Origin: CAYPZT01 sp964415435 | GTDB taxonomy: Bacteria; Patescibacteriota; Microgenomatia; UBA1406; GWC2-37-13 | NCBI GenBank assembly: GCA_964415435.1 | Contig: CAYPZT010000001.1 | Location: 1-64,000 of the forward strand | Length of the DNA stretch: 64,000 nucleotides | Direction of reading: 5' to 3' | Part shown: positions 15,748 to 24,594 of the stretch, in pieces | Numbering within the stretch: position 1 is the first letter of the stretch | Layout of the letters: every line of letters begins with the position of its first letter | Position numbers and translations under genes: made by a program | The notes under the pieces: generated by a model | What the model was told of the DNA's origin: nothing | Databases searched by the model: none | Seen by the model: the letters and a program-made list of their open reading frames with translations, nothing else

Positions 15748-16788
15748 ATTCTCTCTGAAAAACTCGGCGGTATTTTGCATCGCCTCGTTGAAGCTCGTTC
15801 CTGATATATTGTGCCCGCCACTCGTGTATTCATGCAGTTCGTGTTTGACCTGAGTCTCGTCTAACAGTTTATTGAGATCACGGCTGTAGTTTATGGAGAC
15901 CACCTCGTCATTTACCGCGTGGTTTATCTGTATCGCCCCTTTTATATCATTCAAGAAATTTGTAGGAGCCATGAGTCTCCAAAACTCATTATTATTTGAA
16001 GGTTCTCCATATATATCACGAATCCTCTGTCTTCGACTCGCGCGCTCCGTAGCTTGTGGTTGTGCCGGAGGCTGATAACTTGAATCTGAAATACCATACT
16101 TAGCCATATCTTCATAGGTGTAGACGGCGCCAGCCCATATCACGACAGCCGGAATATCTGGTTGAGCGGCAAGACTTCGCATAACTACATTTCCCGCCAT
16201 ACTATGCCCCCATAACCCGATCTTGTCCGGATTTACAAAATCTGTCCCTTGAAGAGCTTTACGCGCACTTAACGCATCGATTACATAGTCTGCTGAATAA
16301 TATGCGCCTCCCGGCTCACCTTCTGAGGTACCATGACCACGAAGATCGATCTTGAATACTACAAATCCGTTTCGGGCAAGATAATCTACATAGTCATAGT
16401 AGTTACTATTTGTGTTGTACTGGGAAGGTGGAATATACCCGTGAATAAAAATAATTGCCGGCCAGCCTCCTTCAGGCATCGTGCCTTTTGGCTGAGTAAG
16501 AAGTCCGTTTACCTTAAACCCATCCGAGGTATAACTTGTGAGATACGCTGTGTAGTTGGCGTTATCATAGCTCATGGCCCGCTCACCAAGGCTACTCTCA
16601 TAGCTTCTTTGACGAAGATATGGGATGGTGTATTCGCTAAACTCAAATGGTGTCGGTGTGGGAGTAACGGTCTCTTTTTTTATAATGGAGGCAAAACTCA
16701 GGGGACCTGTTTTTTTCTCATGCACAAATGCGAAGTACAACACTCCCGCAACAACAATTCCCAGTAGTACTGCTAACCAGATCTTCAT
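15742..16788 (-). CDS. Exported alpha/beta hydrolase (copy 2 of tandem pair)
   Basis: A 348-aa serine hydrolase of the dienelactone hydrolase/prolyl oligopeptidase type. It has an N-terminal anchor (IWLAVLLGIVVAGVLYFAF), a short TPTPTPFEF linker, an oxyanion segment FIHGYIPP, nucleophile elbow GHSMAGN, an acidic residue in NHAVNDEVV and catalytic His in TSGGHNI. It acts outside the membrane, probably on esters or peptides. It is a clear paralogue of the gene just upstream and starts within that gene's stop codon (TAATG). Confidence 0.85.
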   Translation of the reverse strand: MKIWLAVLLGIVVAGVLYFAFVHEKKTGPLSFASIIKKETVTPTPTPFEFSEYTIPYLRQRSYESSLGERAMSYDNANYTAYLTSYTSDGFKVNGLLTQPKGTMPEGGWPAIIFIHGYIPPSQYNTNSNYYDYVDYLARNGFVVFKIDLRGHGTSEGEPGGAYYSADYVIDALSARKALQGTDFVNPDKIGLWGHSMAGNVVMRSLAAQPDIPAVVIWAGAVYTYEDMAKYGISDSSYQPPAQPQATERASRRQRIRDIYGEPSNNNEFWRLMAPTNFLNDIKGAIQINHAVNDEVVSINYSRDLNKLLDETQVKHELHEYTSGGHNISGTSFNEAMQNTAEFFRENL

Positions 16789-17834
16789 TATTTTAGATAC
16801 GTATCAAAGAACGCGACCGAACGGTCAAGCGCAACTCCTAAGTTATTAGCAATATTATGATCATCTCCTTCATATATATAAAGCTCTACCGGCTTCCCTG
16901 CTGCTTTCAGCTCTTTTTCCAGATTTTCACTAAACGCAACCGGTACCGATGTGTCGGCGGTACCGTGATGAAGCTGAATAGGCCCGGAAATATCTTTAAG
17001 ATATGCGTTTGCAGAGATTGAGTTCCAAAACTCCGGATTATCTTCCGGCTCACCATAGTCGTTAACCAGTTCCTGTCTCCACCCACGAGCTGTAGCACCA
17101 GGTGGAGGCGAGGTAACCCTTCTTCTCCAGTTATTGAGAAGGTCTGAATATGAAGCCACTACTCCTGCCCAGATAACTCCGGCTTTAATATCTTTCCGCG
17201 TCACCATATTCCGCACCGTTACATGACCTCCCATACTATGTCCCCACATGCCAATTCTTGCGGGATCAGCATCTTTATATTTTTTAATTGAAGATACTGC
17301 ATTTAAAACATCTATCGTATAACCATTGCTGCCATATCCACCGCTTGCGGTGCCCTCTGATGACCCATGTCCACGATAATCTGGTCTAAAGAGTATGTAT
17401 CCGTTTCGCGAGAATGCGTCTGTATAGGCAATATATCTTTCTGTTGTCCGGTACTCTGCCGGTGGAATGTAGCCATGATTAAAGACAATGACAGGCCAAC
17501 CTGTGGCAGGTTTTTCTCCCTGAGGAACAGTGAGAAGTGCGTAGATTTTTAATCCCTCTGATTGATAGGAGGTGAGATACCGATCATAGTTACTGCCTGG
17601 AGCAAGGACTTCTTCGATAACAATATCACTTCCAGGATATGTTCCGCCGCGAAGTGCATCAATAGACAAGGGGTGTGCTGCGCCTAGACCACCTAAGTCA
17701 CTTTCGGGAAGGGCATTCTCTGCCATATTTTGTGCCTTACCCATAAAGTCTGTGTGTAAAGAGAGAGTGCGGAAGCCGTATACCGCACCTATTGCGAGAA
17801 TAAAAGCAATGGCTATTACTACAATTTTTTTCAT
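16788..17834 (-). CDS. Exported alpha/beta hydrolase (copy 1 of tandem pair)
   Basis: A 348-aa hydrolase of the same length and layout as its neighbour: N-terminal anchor, FNHGYIPPAEY, DYRGHGSSEG, nucleophile elbow GHSMGGH, acidic residue in HGTADTSVP, and catalytic His in EGDDHNI. Its elbow is the canonical GxSxGG form while the neighbour has GHSMAGN. The two genes overlap by 1 nt and probably arose by tandem duplication. The start at 17834 follows no clear Shine-Dalgarno. Confidence 0.85.
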   Translation of the reverse strand: MKKIVVIAIAFILAIGAVYGFRTLSLHTDFMGKAQNMAENALPESDLGGLGAAHPLSIDALRGGTYPGSDIVIEEVLAPGSNYDRYLTSYQSEGLKIYALLTVPQGEKPATGWPVIVFNHGYIPPAEYRTTERYIAYTDAFSRNGYILFRPDYRGHGSSEGTASGGYGSNGYTIDVLNAVSSIKKYKDADPARIGMWGHSMGGHVTVRNMVTRKDIKAGVIWAGVVASYSDLLNNWRRRVTSPPPGATARGWRQELVNDYGEPEDNPEFWNSISANAYLKDISGPIQLHHGTADTSVPVAFSENLEKELKAAGKPVELYIYEGDDHNIANNLGVALDRSVAFFDTYLK

Positions 17835-17893
17835 CCTGTAATTCTTACCCGTAGGACTGGGTTAAGTTATCATTATAGCAGAAATTGCGTTTC

Positions 17894-18247
17894 TTATCCT
17901 GCGCTCACTCCATTGGGAACTGGTTTTTCCACGATAGCAAGAACAGGTGTTATTTCATTTGAATATCCGACATCAAAAATCATTCCCTCTGACATCTCTC
18001 CCATCATCTTCTTAGGCTCAAGATTCACGACAAAAAGTGCCTGCTTTCCGACTACCTCTTGCACATTTTCCCGCTCTTTTTTCATTCCAACGAGAATTTT
18101 TCTTTTAAACTCCCCGAAGTCGACTATTAGACGAACCAGCTTATCTGATCCTTCGACATCTTCAACTTTTTCAATGAGTCCTACTCGAATATCTATTTTT
18201 TCTAAATCCCGAAATGTGATAGTCGGTTTTATCGGTAAAAGTTTCAT
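17894..18247 (-). CDS. tRNA-binding OB-fold protein (CsaA/MetRS C-terminal type)
   Basis: A 117-aa stand-alone tRNA-binding domain. Hallmarks are DLEKIDIRVGLIEKVEDVEG, a KLVRLIVDFG strand, the K-ILVG segment (RKILVGMKKERE), ALFVVNLEPKKMMGEMSEGM and the late strand VLAIVEKP. In other proteins this domain forms the C-terminus of MetRS or PheRS-beta, or the dimer CsaA. Here it is separate and translated with the GDSL hydrolase upstream, whose stop it overlaps by 4 nt (ATGA). Confidence 0.88.
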   Translation of the reverse strand: MKLLPIKPTITFRDLEKIDIRVGLIEKVEDVEGSDKLVRLIVDFGEFKRKILVGMKKERENVQEVVGKQALFVVNLEPKKMMGEMSEGMIFDVGYSNEITPVLAIVEKPVPNGVSAG

Positions 18248-18891
18248 ATCATCTTTATTAAATCATAAAGCGCACGTGCCACTTTTTCATGCCCATCGGG
18301 ATCAAAATGAAGTCCGTCTTTTTTACTAGAATGAACAACAACTGATAGGTCAACACATTCAACGGTATATTGATCTGCCAATACTCTATACCGAGGTCCG
18401 AGCTCCTGGGACAGTAACCCGGCACCCTTATAATTTGATATTACTCCTGGAGCTGATTCATCTATATACGCTGGCGAAACAAGAATAACTCTCGAGGATT
18501 TATTGTTTGAATTAAATGCAATCTCTCTTACTATTTTTAAAAGCTCCTCAATCCCCTCTATAACCTGATCTATGCTTTTTCCGTATCTTTCCTTAAGATC
18601 ATTTGTTCCTAAAGCCAAAATTACGATATCAAGAGGTAAATGAGATTCTAAGGCAATTGGTAAGAATGTTTTTCCGTTCCGTCCATATCGTTTATCATCA
18701 TCTATAATGGTAGTTCTTCCGCCTAACCCTTCTTCGATTATTTCGTAGTCATTTCCGAGAAGATTTTGAAGTACGCCTGTCCAGCGTATATTTGAATCAT
18801 ACCGTCCTGTGCCTTGGCTTCCAGGAACAGTTCCTTTCGTATTTGAATCACCGTAGCAGAGAATGCGGACTGCGTTGGGATTGGTGTTCAT
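18244..18891 (-). CDS. SGNH/GDSL-family hydrolase
   Basis: A 215-aa cytosolic esterase-like protein. Block I is ILCYGDSNTKG (nucleophile Ser in GDSN), block II has Gly in GLGGRT, block III is LGTNDLKERYG, and block V is DGLHFDPDGHEKVA with the Asp-x-x-His pair. Close relatives act as arylesterases or acetyl esterases; the substrate here is unknown. It has no signal peptide. Its 3' end overlaps the tRNA-binding protein start by 4 nt. Confidence 0.88.
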   Translation of the reverse strand: MNTNPNAVRILCYGDSNTKGTVPGSQGTGRYDSNIRWTGVLQNLLGNDYEIIEEGLGGRTTIIDDDKRYGRNGKTFLPIALESHLPLDIVILALGTNDLKERYGKSIDQVIEGIEELLKIVREIAFNSNNKSSRVILVSPAYIDESAPGVISNYKGAGLLSQELGPRYRVLADQYTVECVDLSVVVHSSKKDGLHFDPDGHEKVARALYDLIKMI

Positions 18892-18899
18892 TAGAAAAA

Positions 18900-19919
18900 T
18901 TATAGCATCCGAGCTCCGACTGCTGGATCATTACTTATGATTTCCTTGACCTCCGGCTGTTTTTTAAAATAGTTATACACTTTCTTCTCATCTTTCTTCT
19001 GACAAATTATGTGCAGATTTTCGCCGGCATCAATCGTAAAATAGGCTTCGAGGCCTGATTCACGCAGTGCTACTGTTTTTTTAATAAGCTCAACTGTCGC
19101 ACCGCTCCAGAAATAGAGAGGAGGTGTTTGGGTCATCATGACAGCGTGCATTGATATCGCCTCCTCTTCAATCAGTGTTCCGAATGTGGAAAAATCTTTT
19201 TTATGAAAAGCCTGTTTTATTTTCCGCAGCCTCTTATTTACATCCATAAGACGCGCCGGGAAATACGAGCTTGTCATCGCGCCCCTGTGCCCCTCGCCCG
19301 ATGACGTTTTCTTCTCAGCAAAATTAGTAATGAGTACCAGGTCGACGAGTTGCCAATACGCAGGCGCTCCGACAGAAACAGCGTACGAGCTGTCTGAACT
19401 TGTTCCCTTCTTCCACCAAGAAAACCCGTCAGGAATCGATCTAGATGCCGAACCTGATCCTGACAGACGAGCCAGTATGGAAAGCTCTTTTTCGGATAAC
19501 TTTTTTTGAAACGCGGTGACAAATAGTAAGGCAAGAGCAGAGAAAAATGATGCGGACGAGGCAATGCCAGCCTTTTTGGGAAATGAGTTTTCAGAATAAA
19601 TTCGAAAGCCGATATCAGTAGTTACCCCTAAGTATTTTTTAGCCCTGCTATAAAAAACAAGCACCTTATCAAGTGCAGTTCCTTTTGTAGGCATAAAATC
19701 TTTTGCCTTATATTCTTTTATGTACAATTCTTTTTTGGAAGAGTTGCCCCCAAGCTCCATTTTGACCAGTGAGTAACAGTTGGATAGATTCATAGAGAAA
19801 CTGTCATTAAAAGGTAGTATGTCTCGTTCGTTTTTCTGACCCCAGTATTTGATGAAGGCTATATTAGCAGGACTCTTGACTACGATTTCACTGGACTCTT
19901 TTGTATGTACCCCTTTCAT
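18900..19919 (-). CDS. mvaD: Diphosphomevalonate decarboxylase
   Basis: A 339-aa GHMP-family enzyme that decarboxylates (di)phosphomevalonate to isopentenyl (di)phosphate. Recognised blocks are the N-terminal SPANIAFIKYWGQKNERD, NDSFSMNLS, the phosphate loop AGIASSASFFSALAL, GSGSASRSIPDGFSWW and the late FTIDAGENLHIICQ. The start at 19919 (MKGVHT) follows a minus-strand TATACT box (19930-19935); the longer ORF start at 20015 runs through the divergent promoter and is rejected. No other mevalonate gene is in the window. Confidence 0.9.
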   Translation of the reverse strand: MKGVHTKESSEIVVKSPANIAFIKYWGQKNERDILPFNDSFSMNLSNCYSLVKMELGGNSSKKELYIKEYKAKDFMPTKGTALDKVLVFYSRAKKYLGVTTDIGFRIYSENSFPKKAGIASSASFFSALALLFVTAFQKKLSEKELSILARLSGSGSASRSIPDGFSWWKKGTSSDSSYAVSVGAPAYWQLVDLVLITNFAEKKTSSGEGHRGAMTSSYFPARLMDVNKRLRKIKQAFHKKDFSTFGTLIEEEAISMHAVMMTQTPPLYFWSGATVELIKKTVALRESGLEAYFTIDAGENLHIICQKKDEKKVYNYFKKQPEVKEIISNDPAVGARML

Positions 19920-19966
19920 ACGTGCGGATAGTATAGCAAAGTGTTTATTTTGTGTATAATAACTCC

Positions 19967-20149
19967 ATGAAGAACAGACATCATATTCACCATGCGTGGT
20001 TAACTGTCGGCACATATGCTGTTTGGTTTGCGGTACTTTCAGGACTTGAGGAAATGGGCAGCGGTAAATACTGGAAAGCAGTTTTGAGCCTAGTTCTAGG
20101 CATAGTCACCTACTTTGTAATCGAGAGCAGGCTTCACGGAAAAGAATAA
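19967..20149 (+). CDS. Small membrane protein (60 aa)
   Basis: A 60-aa protein: a basic His-rich start (MKNRHHIHHAWLTVG) and two hydrophobic stretches (TYAVWFAVLSGL and VLSLVLGIVTYFVI). The ATG at 19967 begins 6 nt after TATAAT (19955-19960); the alternative upstream GTG overlaps that box and is rejected. It ends one base before the stop of the convergent DUF5665-like gene. No function is known. Confidence 0.6.
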   Translation: MKNRHHIHHAWLTVGTYAVWFAVLSGLEEMGSGKYWKAVLSLVLGIVTYFVIESRLHGKE

Positions 20150-20416
20150 CTAATCTTGAGGAACAAACTTTTCTATCTGTGTCTCCTGAATAATCATCTG
20201 CAGTGGCGGAATGACTTTTAGCTGTCGCAGGGTAAATGTGGCAAGAGCAATGACAATAGAGAGACCAACGGTAGTACCAATCGCTGTAAATAATCCTGCT
20301 AAAAAACTCCTCACCAAAAGAGTGCGCGTCCTGGGATAAACCCTGTCAACTGAAGACAGGAGAATATCAAGTTTTTTTTCCAGATCTTTACTATTTGTCT
20401 TTATTTTTTTAACCAC
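20150..20416 (-). CDS. DUF5665-like membrane protein
   Basis: An 88-aa protein with a basic helical N-terminus, one central membrane helix (FLAGLFTAIGTTVGLSIVIALATF) and a short tail with IPPLQMIIQETQIEKFV. The size and the SFLAGLFTAIGTTVG segment match DUF5665 proteins, which are common in candidate phyla bacteria. Function unknown. Confidence 0.7.
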   Translation of the reverse strand: MVKKIKTNSKDLEKKLDILLSSVDRVYPRTRTLLVRSFLAGLFTAIGTTVGLSIVIALATFTLRQLKVIPPLQMIIQETQIEKFVPQD

Positions 20417-20521
20417 AGATTGTTAAATTGAACTTATGTAATTAAGCTCTTTTAGATGATTAAATATCATATATTGATCTAATAAATTTACCACACCGTT
20501 TTATGAACCATAATAGCCATA

Positions 20522-20602
20522 CTAGAAGATGATATTCAACAGAATAGTTAGAAGAATACTTATGATAATGGATGGCCAGATCAGAAATTTAAACTTAACC
20601 AT
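20522..20602 (-). CDS. Possible 26-aa single-helix membrane peptide
   Basis: The 295-bp gap 20417-20711 holds one credible small ORF: MVKFKFLIWPSIIISILLTI, then LLNIIF, a basic start plus one membrane helix. A minus-strand TATAGT box ends 6 nt before its ATG, the same geometry as neighbouring genes. The rest of the gap is AT-rich with nothing recognisable. The call is tentative because of its length. Confidence 0.4.
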   Translation of the reverse strand: MVKFKFLIWPSIIISILLTILLNIIF

Positions 20603-20711
20603 GCCTGCACTATACAAAAAGAGCGTGTGAACCAAGCAAAGAATAGGTAATCTTTCGATAAGAAACTTTATATTTAAACTATCCCGGAGCCTTAAAAGAA
20701 GTAATACATAC

Positions 20712-21065
20712 TTATTTCTTTCCTTGTTTTCTTTGCATTACTATTATCTTGTCCCCGTTTGGAAGATCTTTTACATCAAGAGGTGTAAATCCCTTTTTTT
20801 CATATAATTTCATCGCATTCTTATTACTTTCAAAAACTTCCACTTGCTGTATATCGGTTCCCGATTTTTCTATAGCTTCATCCACGAGACTACTACCTAT
20901 TCCTTGCCCTTGTCTGTCGGGTTTTACAAAAAGACCTCTTAAGAAGGCGATAAACCCACCTTCGTACGGTCGCTCCTCAACCGAAACATTAATCTGACCA
21001 ACAACATCCTTACCTACTTTCTTTTGTAATGTTCCCGAGAATCGTTTTGGAGATCCTTCGCTCAT
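20712..21065 (-). CDS. GNAT-family N-acetyltransferase
   Basis: A 117-aa acetyl-CoA-dependent transferase of minimal size. Motif A, LFVKPDRQGQGIGSSLVDEA, contains the RxGxG pyrophosphate loop; motif B is NKNAMKLYEKKGF. The N-terminal part is short (FSGTLQKKVGKDVVGQINV), so the acceptor is unclear. The gene lies 9 nt downstream of the MerR regulator and is probably transcribed with it. Confidence 0.85.
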   Translation of the reverse strand: MSEGSPKRFSGTLQKKVGKDVVGQINVSVEERPYEGGFIAFLRGLFVKPDRQGQGIGSSLVDEAIEKSGTDIQQVEVFESNKNAMKLYEKKGFTPLDVKDLPNGDKIIVMQRKQGKK

Positions 21066-21074
21066 AATCGGATT

Positions 21075-21836
21075 TTAACTTTTCAGTCTTTGATTTGCAA
21101 AGTAAACCATTGCATCTCTCATAAAAATAGCCAACCCTTTGGAGAATTTTTCATAATAAGCGCCAAATCGCTTATCATCAACATACATCTGCCCTAAGCC
21201 CTTATACATCTCGTAGTTAGGCTCATAAAAGGTTCGTAAAGCTTCATAATGAAGAGTAATAAGCTTTTGAACTTCTGGGTTTTCTGCTGATAATCCTTTA
21301 TCTTTCAGGTCGGCAATTGTTTGGGTAAAGCGTGCACCTTCTTCGGCAACACGCTTATAGTCTGCCTTGGTCCAGTGCTTTGTCCGCTCCACACTCTCTT
21401 TATAGGCCTCAGTATGACCCCATCTCTCCTTGGCTTCTTTTTTGTATTCTTCAATCTTTTCTTCCGAAAAAGATGAAAAGATATCGTCGCTACTCATAGT
21501 TTCACCTCCTTTCTGACTATCAATGGTTTTATCGATAGTTTTTATTAACTCTCCTAGTCGTTTTTGCTTCATTTCCAAAAGCTTCTTTTGCTCAATAAGT
21601 GCCTCTCCTCTGTTAAATCTTTTTGACTTCATCATTTCAGTTATCTGCTCCAGACTAAACTCAAGCTCCCGGAAAAAAAGTATCTGCTGAAGGATAAGTA
21701 GTGTTTTTTGATCATAGTACCTGTATCCATTTTTCTTAATGGTCGATGGCTTTAAGAGTCCGATCTCATCGTAATAGTGCAGCGTACGGACCGTAACGCC
21801 TGCTAGTTTCGCAAGTTCATTAACGGTATATATCAT
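21075..21836 (-). CDS. MerR-family regulator with TipAS domain
   Basis: A 253-aa activator. The N-terminal MerR winged helix is complete (YTVNELAKLAGVTVRTLHYYDEIGLL, then NGYRYY) and is followed by a coiled coil. The C-terminal half matches TipAS, the antibiotic-sensing domain (EEYKKEAKERWGHTEAYKES, then a later helix bundle). In TipAL-type proteins this domain traps thiopeptides and other compounds. It is likely autoregulated, because its own promoter has the 19-bp spacer typical of MerR targets. Efflux genes are not adjacent; a GNAT gene is. Confidence 0.92.
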   Translation of the reverse strand: MIYTVNELAKLAGVTVRTLHYYDEIGLLKPSTIKKNGYRYYDQKTLLILQQILFFRELEFSLEQITEMMKSKRFNRGEALIEQKKLLEMKQKRLGELIKTIDKTIDSQKGGETMSSDDIFSSFSEEKIEEYKKEAKERWGHTEAYKESVERTKHWTKADYKRVAEEGARFTQTIADLKDKGLSAENPEVQKLITLHYEALRTFYEPNYEMYKGLGQMYVDDKRFGAYYEKFSKGLAIFMRDAMVYFANQRLKS

Positions 21837-21843
21837 GAAAGCG

Positions 21844-21874
21844 ATTATAAACTATGACGTAACGTTAGTGTCAA
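21844..21874 (-). promoter_or_regulatory. MerR-type promoter with 19-bp spacer
   Basis: Minus strand: TTGACA (21869-21874) and TATAAT (21844-21849) are 19 bp apart, the over-long spacing that MerR proteins correct by twisting DNA. The spacer holds the palindrome TAACGTTA, flanked by near-symmetric TGAC and GTCA. The ATG follows the -10 after 7 nt. Confidence 0.75.
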
Positions 21875-21907
21875 GTGCATATATATTTATTATTATTGTT
21901 CACATGC

Positions 21908-21936
21908 TTGACAGGAGGAGCACAAAACGATATCTT
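21908..21936 (+). promoter_or_regulatory. Promoter of the dockerin surface protein
   Basis: TTGACA (21908-21913), 17-bp spacer, TATCTT (21931-21936). Unlike most genes here the ATG (21980) lies 43 nt downstream. GCACAAAA (21920-21927) and TTTTGTGC (21959-21966) form an inverted pair between promoter and start. Confidence 0.55.
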
Positions 21937-21979
21937 TAAAAGTAATGTTTGGCGTTATTTTTGTGCCTAAAAAAACTGC

Positions 21980-24589
21980 ATGACTAAAAACTTTTGGAAA
22001 AAAGGAGTTGCACCCCTTATCCCTATCATCGTTTTAGGCACAATTGCCGTTGTGAGTATAGTTTCTTCCGTCATCACCCAGAACCAGAAACAAACAACTC
22101 AGTCTAAGGCCGCGGCCCCAAGGCCTCCCGAACCAACTATTTCCCTTGAGGGCTGCGTGGAACCAAGCTGTGAAACATGTCCCGCAGGCACAACAAGTTG
22201 TCAGTACTGCATTAACGGGAAGGCCCGCTGTAATGGCTCCTTTCCGCTCACTCCCACACCGATTGCAGATTGTTTTTGCCAGGAAAATGATAGATGTAGC
22301 GTCTCCTGCAGTGGAGGGCGTGCCGGTGCTTCATGTGACGCTTCAAATGTTACCAGTGGTGACGCTTTTTGTCAGGGTCGGCCGCAACAGCCCACTTCTG
22401 TCCCTACGTTAAAACCAACGGCTACCCCTACCTCCACACCAACCCCGATACCGACAAGCACACCGAGGCCTACCTCCACACCAACACCCACAAGGACTCC
22501 TACGCCAAGGCCCACTAATACGCCAATACCGACAAGCACACCAATTCCGCCGACTCGTACCCCTACACCAACAAGAACACCAACCCCGATTCCAACCCGT
22601 ACGCCAACACCCACAAGGACTCCTACACCAACGCGCACTCCGACCCCAACCCGTTTCCCGACCATTACTCCCTTACCAACATTCCCTCCAACAAGGATCC
22701 CGACCGCAACCCGCACTCCGACGCCGCCACCGACAAATACGCCAAAACCTACCTTTACACCCATACCAACAAGGACTCCCACACCAACACTTCGACCTAC
22801 TGTAATACCGGTTTCTGTTAAGTGCTGTAACCCGATAAACGGAGCCGCAAGCTCATGCTTTCCTGAGAATACGCAGTTCTGTGTGAATGGTATCGCGCCC
22901 ATTTCCTGTACAGCCGCCTGTCCTCAGCCACCCACCCGGACACCTACTGCAACAAGAACACCGACTCCTCCGGTGCGACTGCCTACAGCCGCTCCAACCG
23001 CAACACGTACGCCTACTCCCTTTATCAAGACACCGACGCCAACCCGCCCTTCGGCTCCTACCGCCACCGTGACACGGGCACCGACTCCGACATTAAGACC
23101 GGTTACGCCAACACCTCAGTTCTTCTGTGAAGGTGGAGTAAAAGGGGGAAACTGTTGCGGTAATCTTTCCAAATGCGTAAAATTCATAGATTCGAGCGCG
23201 CCTGCCTGCGTATTTTCTTGGGACTGCTTTTTAGCAAGCGGGCCTACACCTACCGCCGCGCCAAAGGCTACTCCAACTAACGCTCCGACAAGGCCCCCAC
23301 CTACGACAGGACCGTTGCCGACATTTGGTCGTTTACCGACCGCTGCACCTACTGTAGTTCCGACAAATCGCCCATCACCTACTACTATTCGAGTGCCCAC
23401 ATGGACACCAATTCCGCCGACTCGTACCCCTACACCAAACCTCTGTAAGTGTGAGAATAATTTCTATAACAACTACTGTCCTCCTCCCATTGCAGGATCC
23501 TACTGTGGACCAACATCAAAACCTAGTCCTTCCGCAATACCGACCCGCACTCCGACACCCGCACCAGGATGTATACCGGGAAGCTGTTGTACCATAGCTG
23601 GCATCTCGGGAAAATGTATTACATGGCTCGGAATAACCAGTTGTGCTCCAGGTTTGAGCTGTCAGGCAGCCACACCAACACCATCTCCACGCTTTCCTAC
23701 CTTTACTCCCACCCCCCGTCTATTTGCCACCTTTACCCCTACACCTATCCGTAGGGCAACTCCGACGTTAACATTGACTCCTACACCAACACCCCTGCCA
23801 CCAAGCTGTACAGGTACGGGAGGATCGTGTAGTCAGTCTTCAGCCTGCTGCAGCGGATTTTGTGATACAACCTCACCTAGTAGAAGTCCTTCAAACGGCA
23901 TCTGTGCTATCGAGGGTAACCCACCCTGCCTTGGCCGTTCCAAATGTGAAGGAACACGATGTGTGGCAGCAAACCGAGGACCTGCGTCGGATGGTAGTTG
24001 TCGCGATACCTGTAGCGTTGACGCTGACTGTTTCCAGTTCTATCCCGGTCAGTGTGAGATATTCGCACCAGCTGTTATCGAAGCTGCAGCCGGCGAGACA
24101 TTTGACTTTACCATAGACAAGATCATGTCAAGTGACGGTAAGTTTGGAGTAGCATGCGATAAACCAACTTTTTCCTCATCCTGTTCTCTGGTTGACAGTA
24201 CCTATACCGAGCTTTGTACTAATGCTAATGGAGTAGACTGTAATCTTAAAGCTACGGTGAGACAGAGTGCCTCTACGTGTACTATCAATGTCATCTGCAA
24301 TAACACCTCTCAAACTGTGTCATGTAGTGCTCAAGTGAGGATTCAGAGACCAAGACCGACTGTGGCACCAACGAGGGTGCCGTCAAGCGTACCAACTGCA
24401 GCTCCCACTGCTCCCGCCTGCACCATCTCAAGAGGCGATGCCAATAAAGATGGACGCATAGATTTGGTAGACTTTGCTATACTTCGTGACGAAATACTAG
24501 GCAGACTTACCACCAAGCGTGCAGATTTTAACTGTGACCGAAAAGTAAACCTTGTTGATTTTGCAGTCTGGAGAGCAAGTAAAAGATAA
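21980..24589 (+). CDS. Large Pro/Thr-rich surface protein with Cys modules and C-terminal dockerin
   Basis: An 869-aa extracytoplasmic protein. The order is an N-terminal anchor ([20 protein letters not shown]), a Cys-rich module, a long linker of [10 protein letters not shown] type (about residues 135-275), then alternating Pro/Thr linkers and at least four Cys-rich modules (for example [41 protein letters not shown]). A beta-rich domain follows, and the end is a type I dockerin-like pair of calcium loops ([17 protein letters not shown] and [17 protein letters not shown], 819-869). Dockerins bind cohesins; no cohesin is visible here. It has its own promoter. Confidence 0.88.
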   Translation: MTKNFWKKGVAPLIPIIVLGTIAVVSIVSSVITQNQKQTTQSKAAAPRPPEPTISLEGCVEPSCETCPAGTTSCQYCINGKARCNGSFPLTPTPIADCFCQENDRCSVSCSGGRAGASCDASNVTSGDAFCQGRPQQPTSVPTLKPTATPTSTPTPIPTSTPRPTSTPTPTRTPTPRPTNTPIPTSTPIPPTRTPTPTRTPTPIPTRTPTPTRTPTPTRTPTPTRFPTITPLPTFPPTRIPTATRTPTPPPTNTPKPTFTPIPTRTPTPTLRPTVIPVSVKCCNPINGAASSCFPENTQFCVNGIAPISCTAACPQPPTRTPTATRTPTPPVRLPTAAPTATRTPTPFIKTPTPTRPSAPTATVTRAPTPTLRPVTPTPQFFCEGGVKGGNCCGNLSKCVKFIDSSAPACVFSWDCFLASGPTPTAAPKATPTNAPTRPPPTTGPLPTFGRLPTAAPTVVPTNRPSPTTIRVPTWTPIPPTRTPTPNLCKCENNFYNNYCPPPIAGSYCGPTSKPSPSAIPTRTPTPAPGCIPGSCCTIAGISGKCITWLGITSCAPGLSCQAATPTPSPRFPTFTPTPRLFATFTPTPIRRATPTLTLTPTPTPLPPSCTGTGGSCSQSSACCSGFCDTTSPSRSPSNGICAIEGNPPCLGRSKCEGTRCVAANRGPASDGSCRDTCSVDADCFQFYPGQCEIFAPAVIEAAAGETFDFTIDKIMSSDGKFGVACDKPTFSSSCSLVDSTYTELCTNANGVDCNLKATVRQSASTCTINVICNNTSQTVSCSAQVRIQRPRPTVAPTRVPSSVPTAAPTAPACTISRGDANKDGRIDLVDFAILRDEILGRLTTKRADFNCDRKVNLVDFAVWRASKR

Positions 24590-24594
24590 TTTGT

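Noticed and set aside
22372..22902. 176-aa minus-strand frame rich in Gly and Val ([11 protein letters not shown])
   Set aside because: It is the antisense reading of the repeated Pro/Thr linker codons of the dockerin protein and has no start signal.
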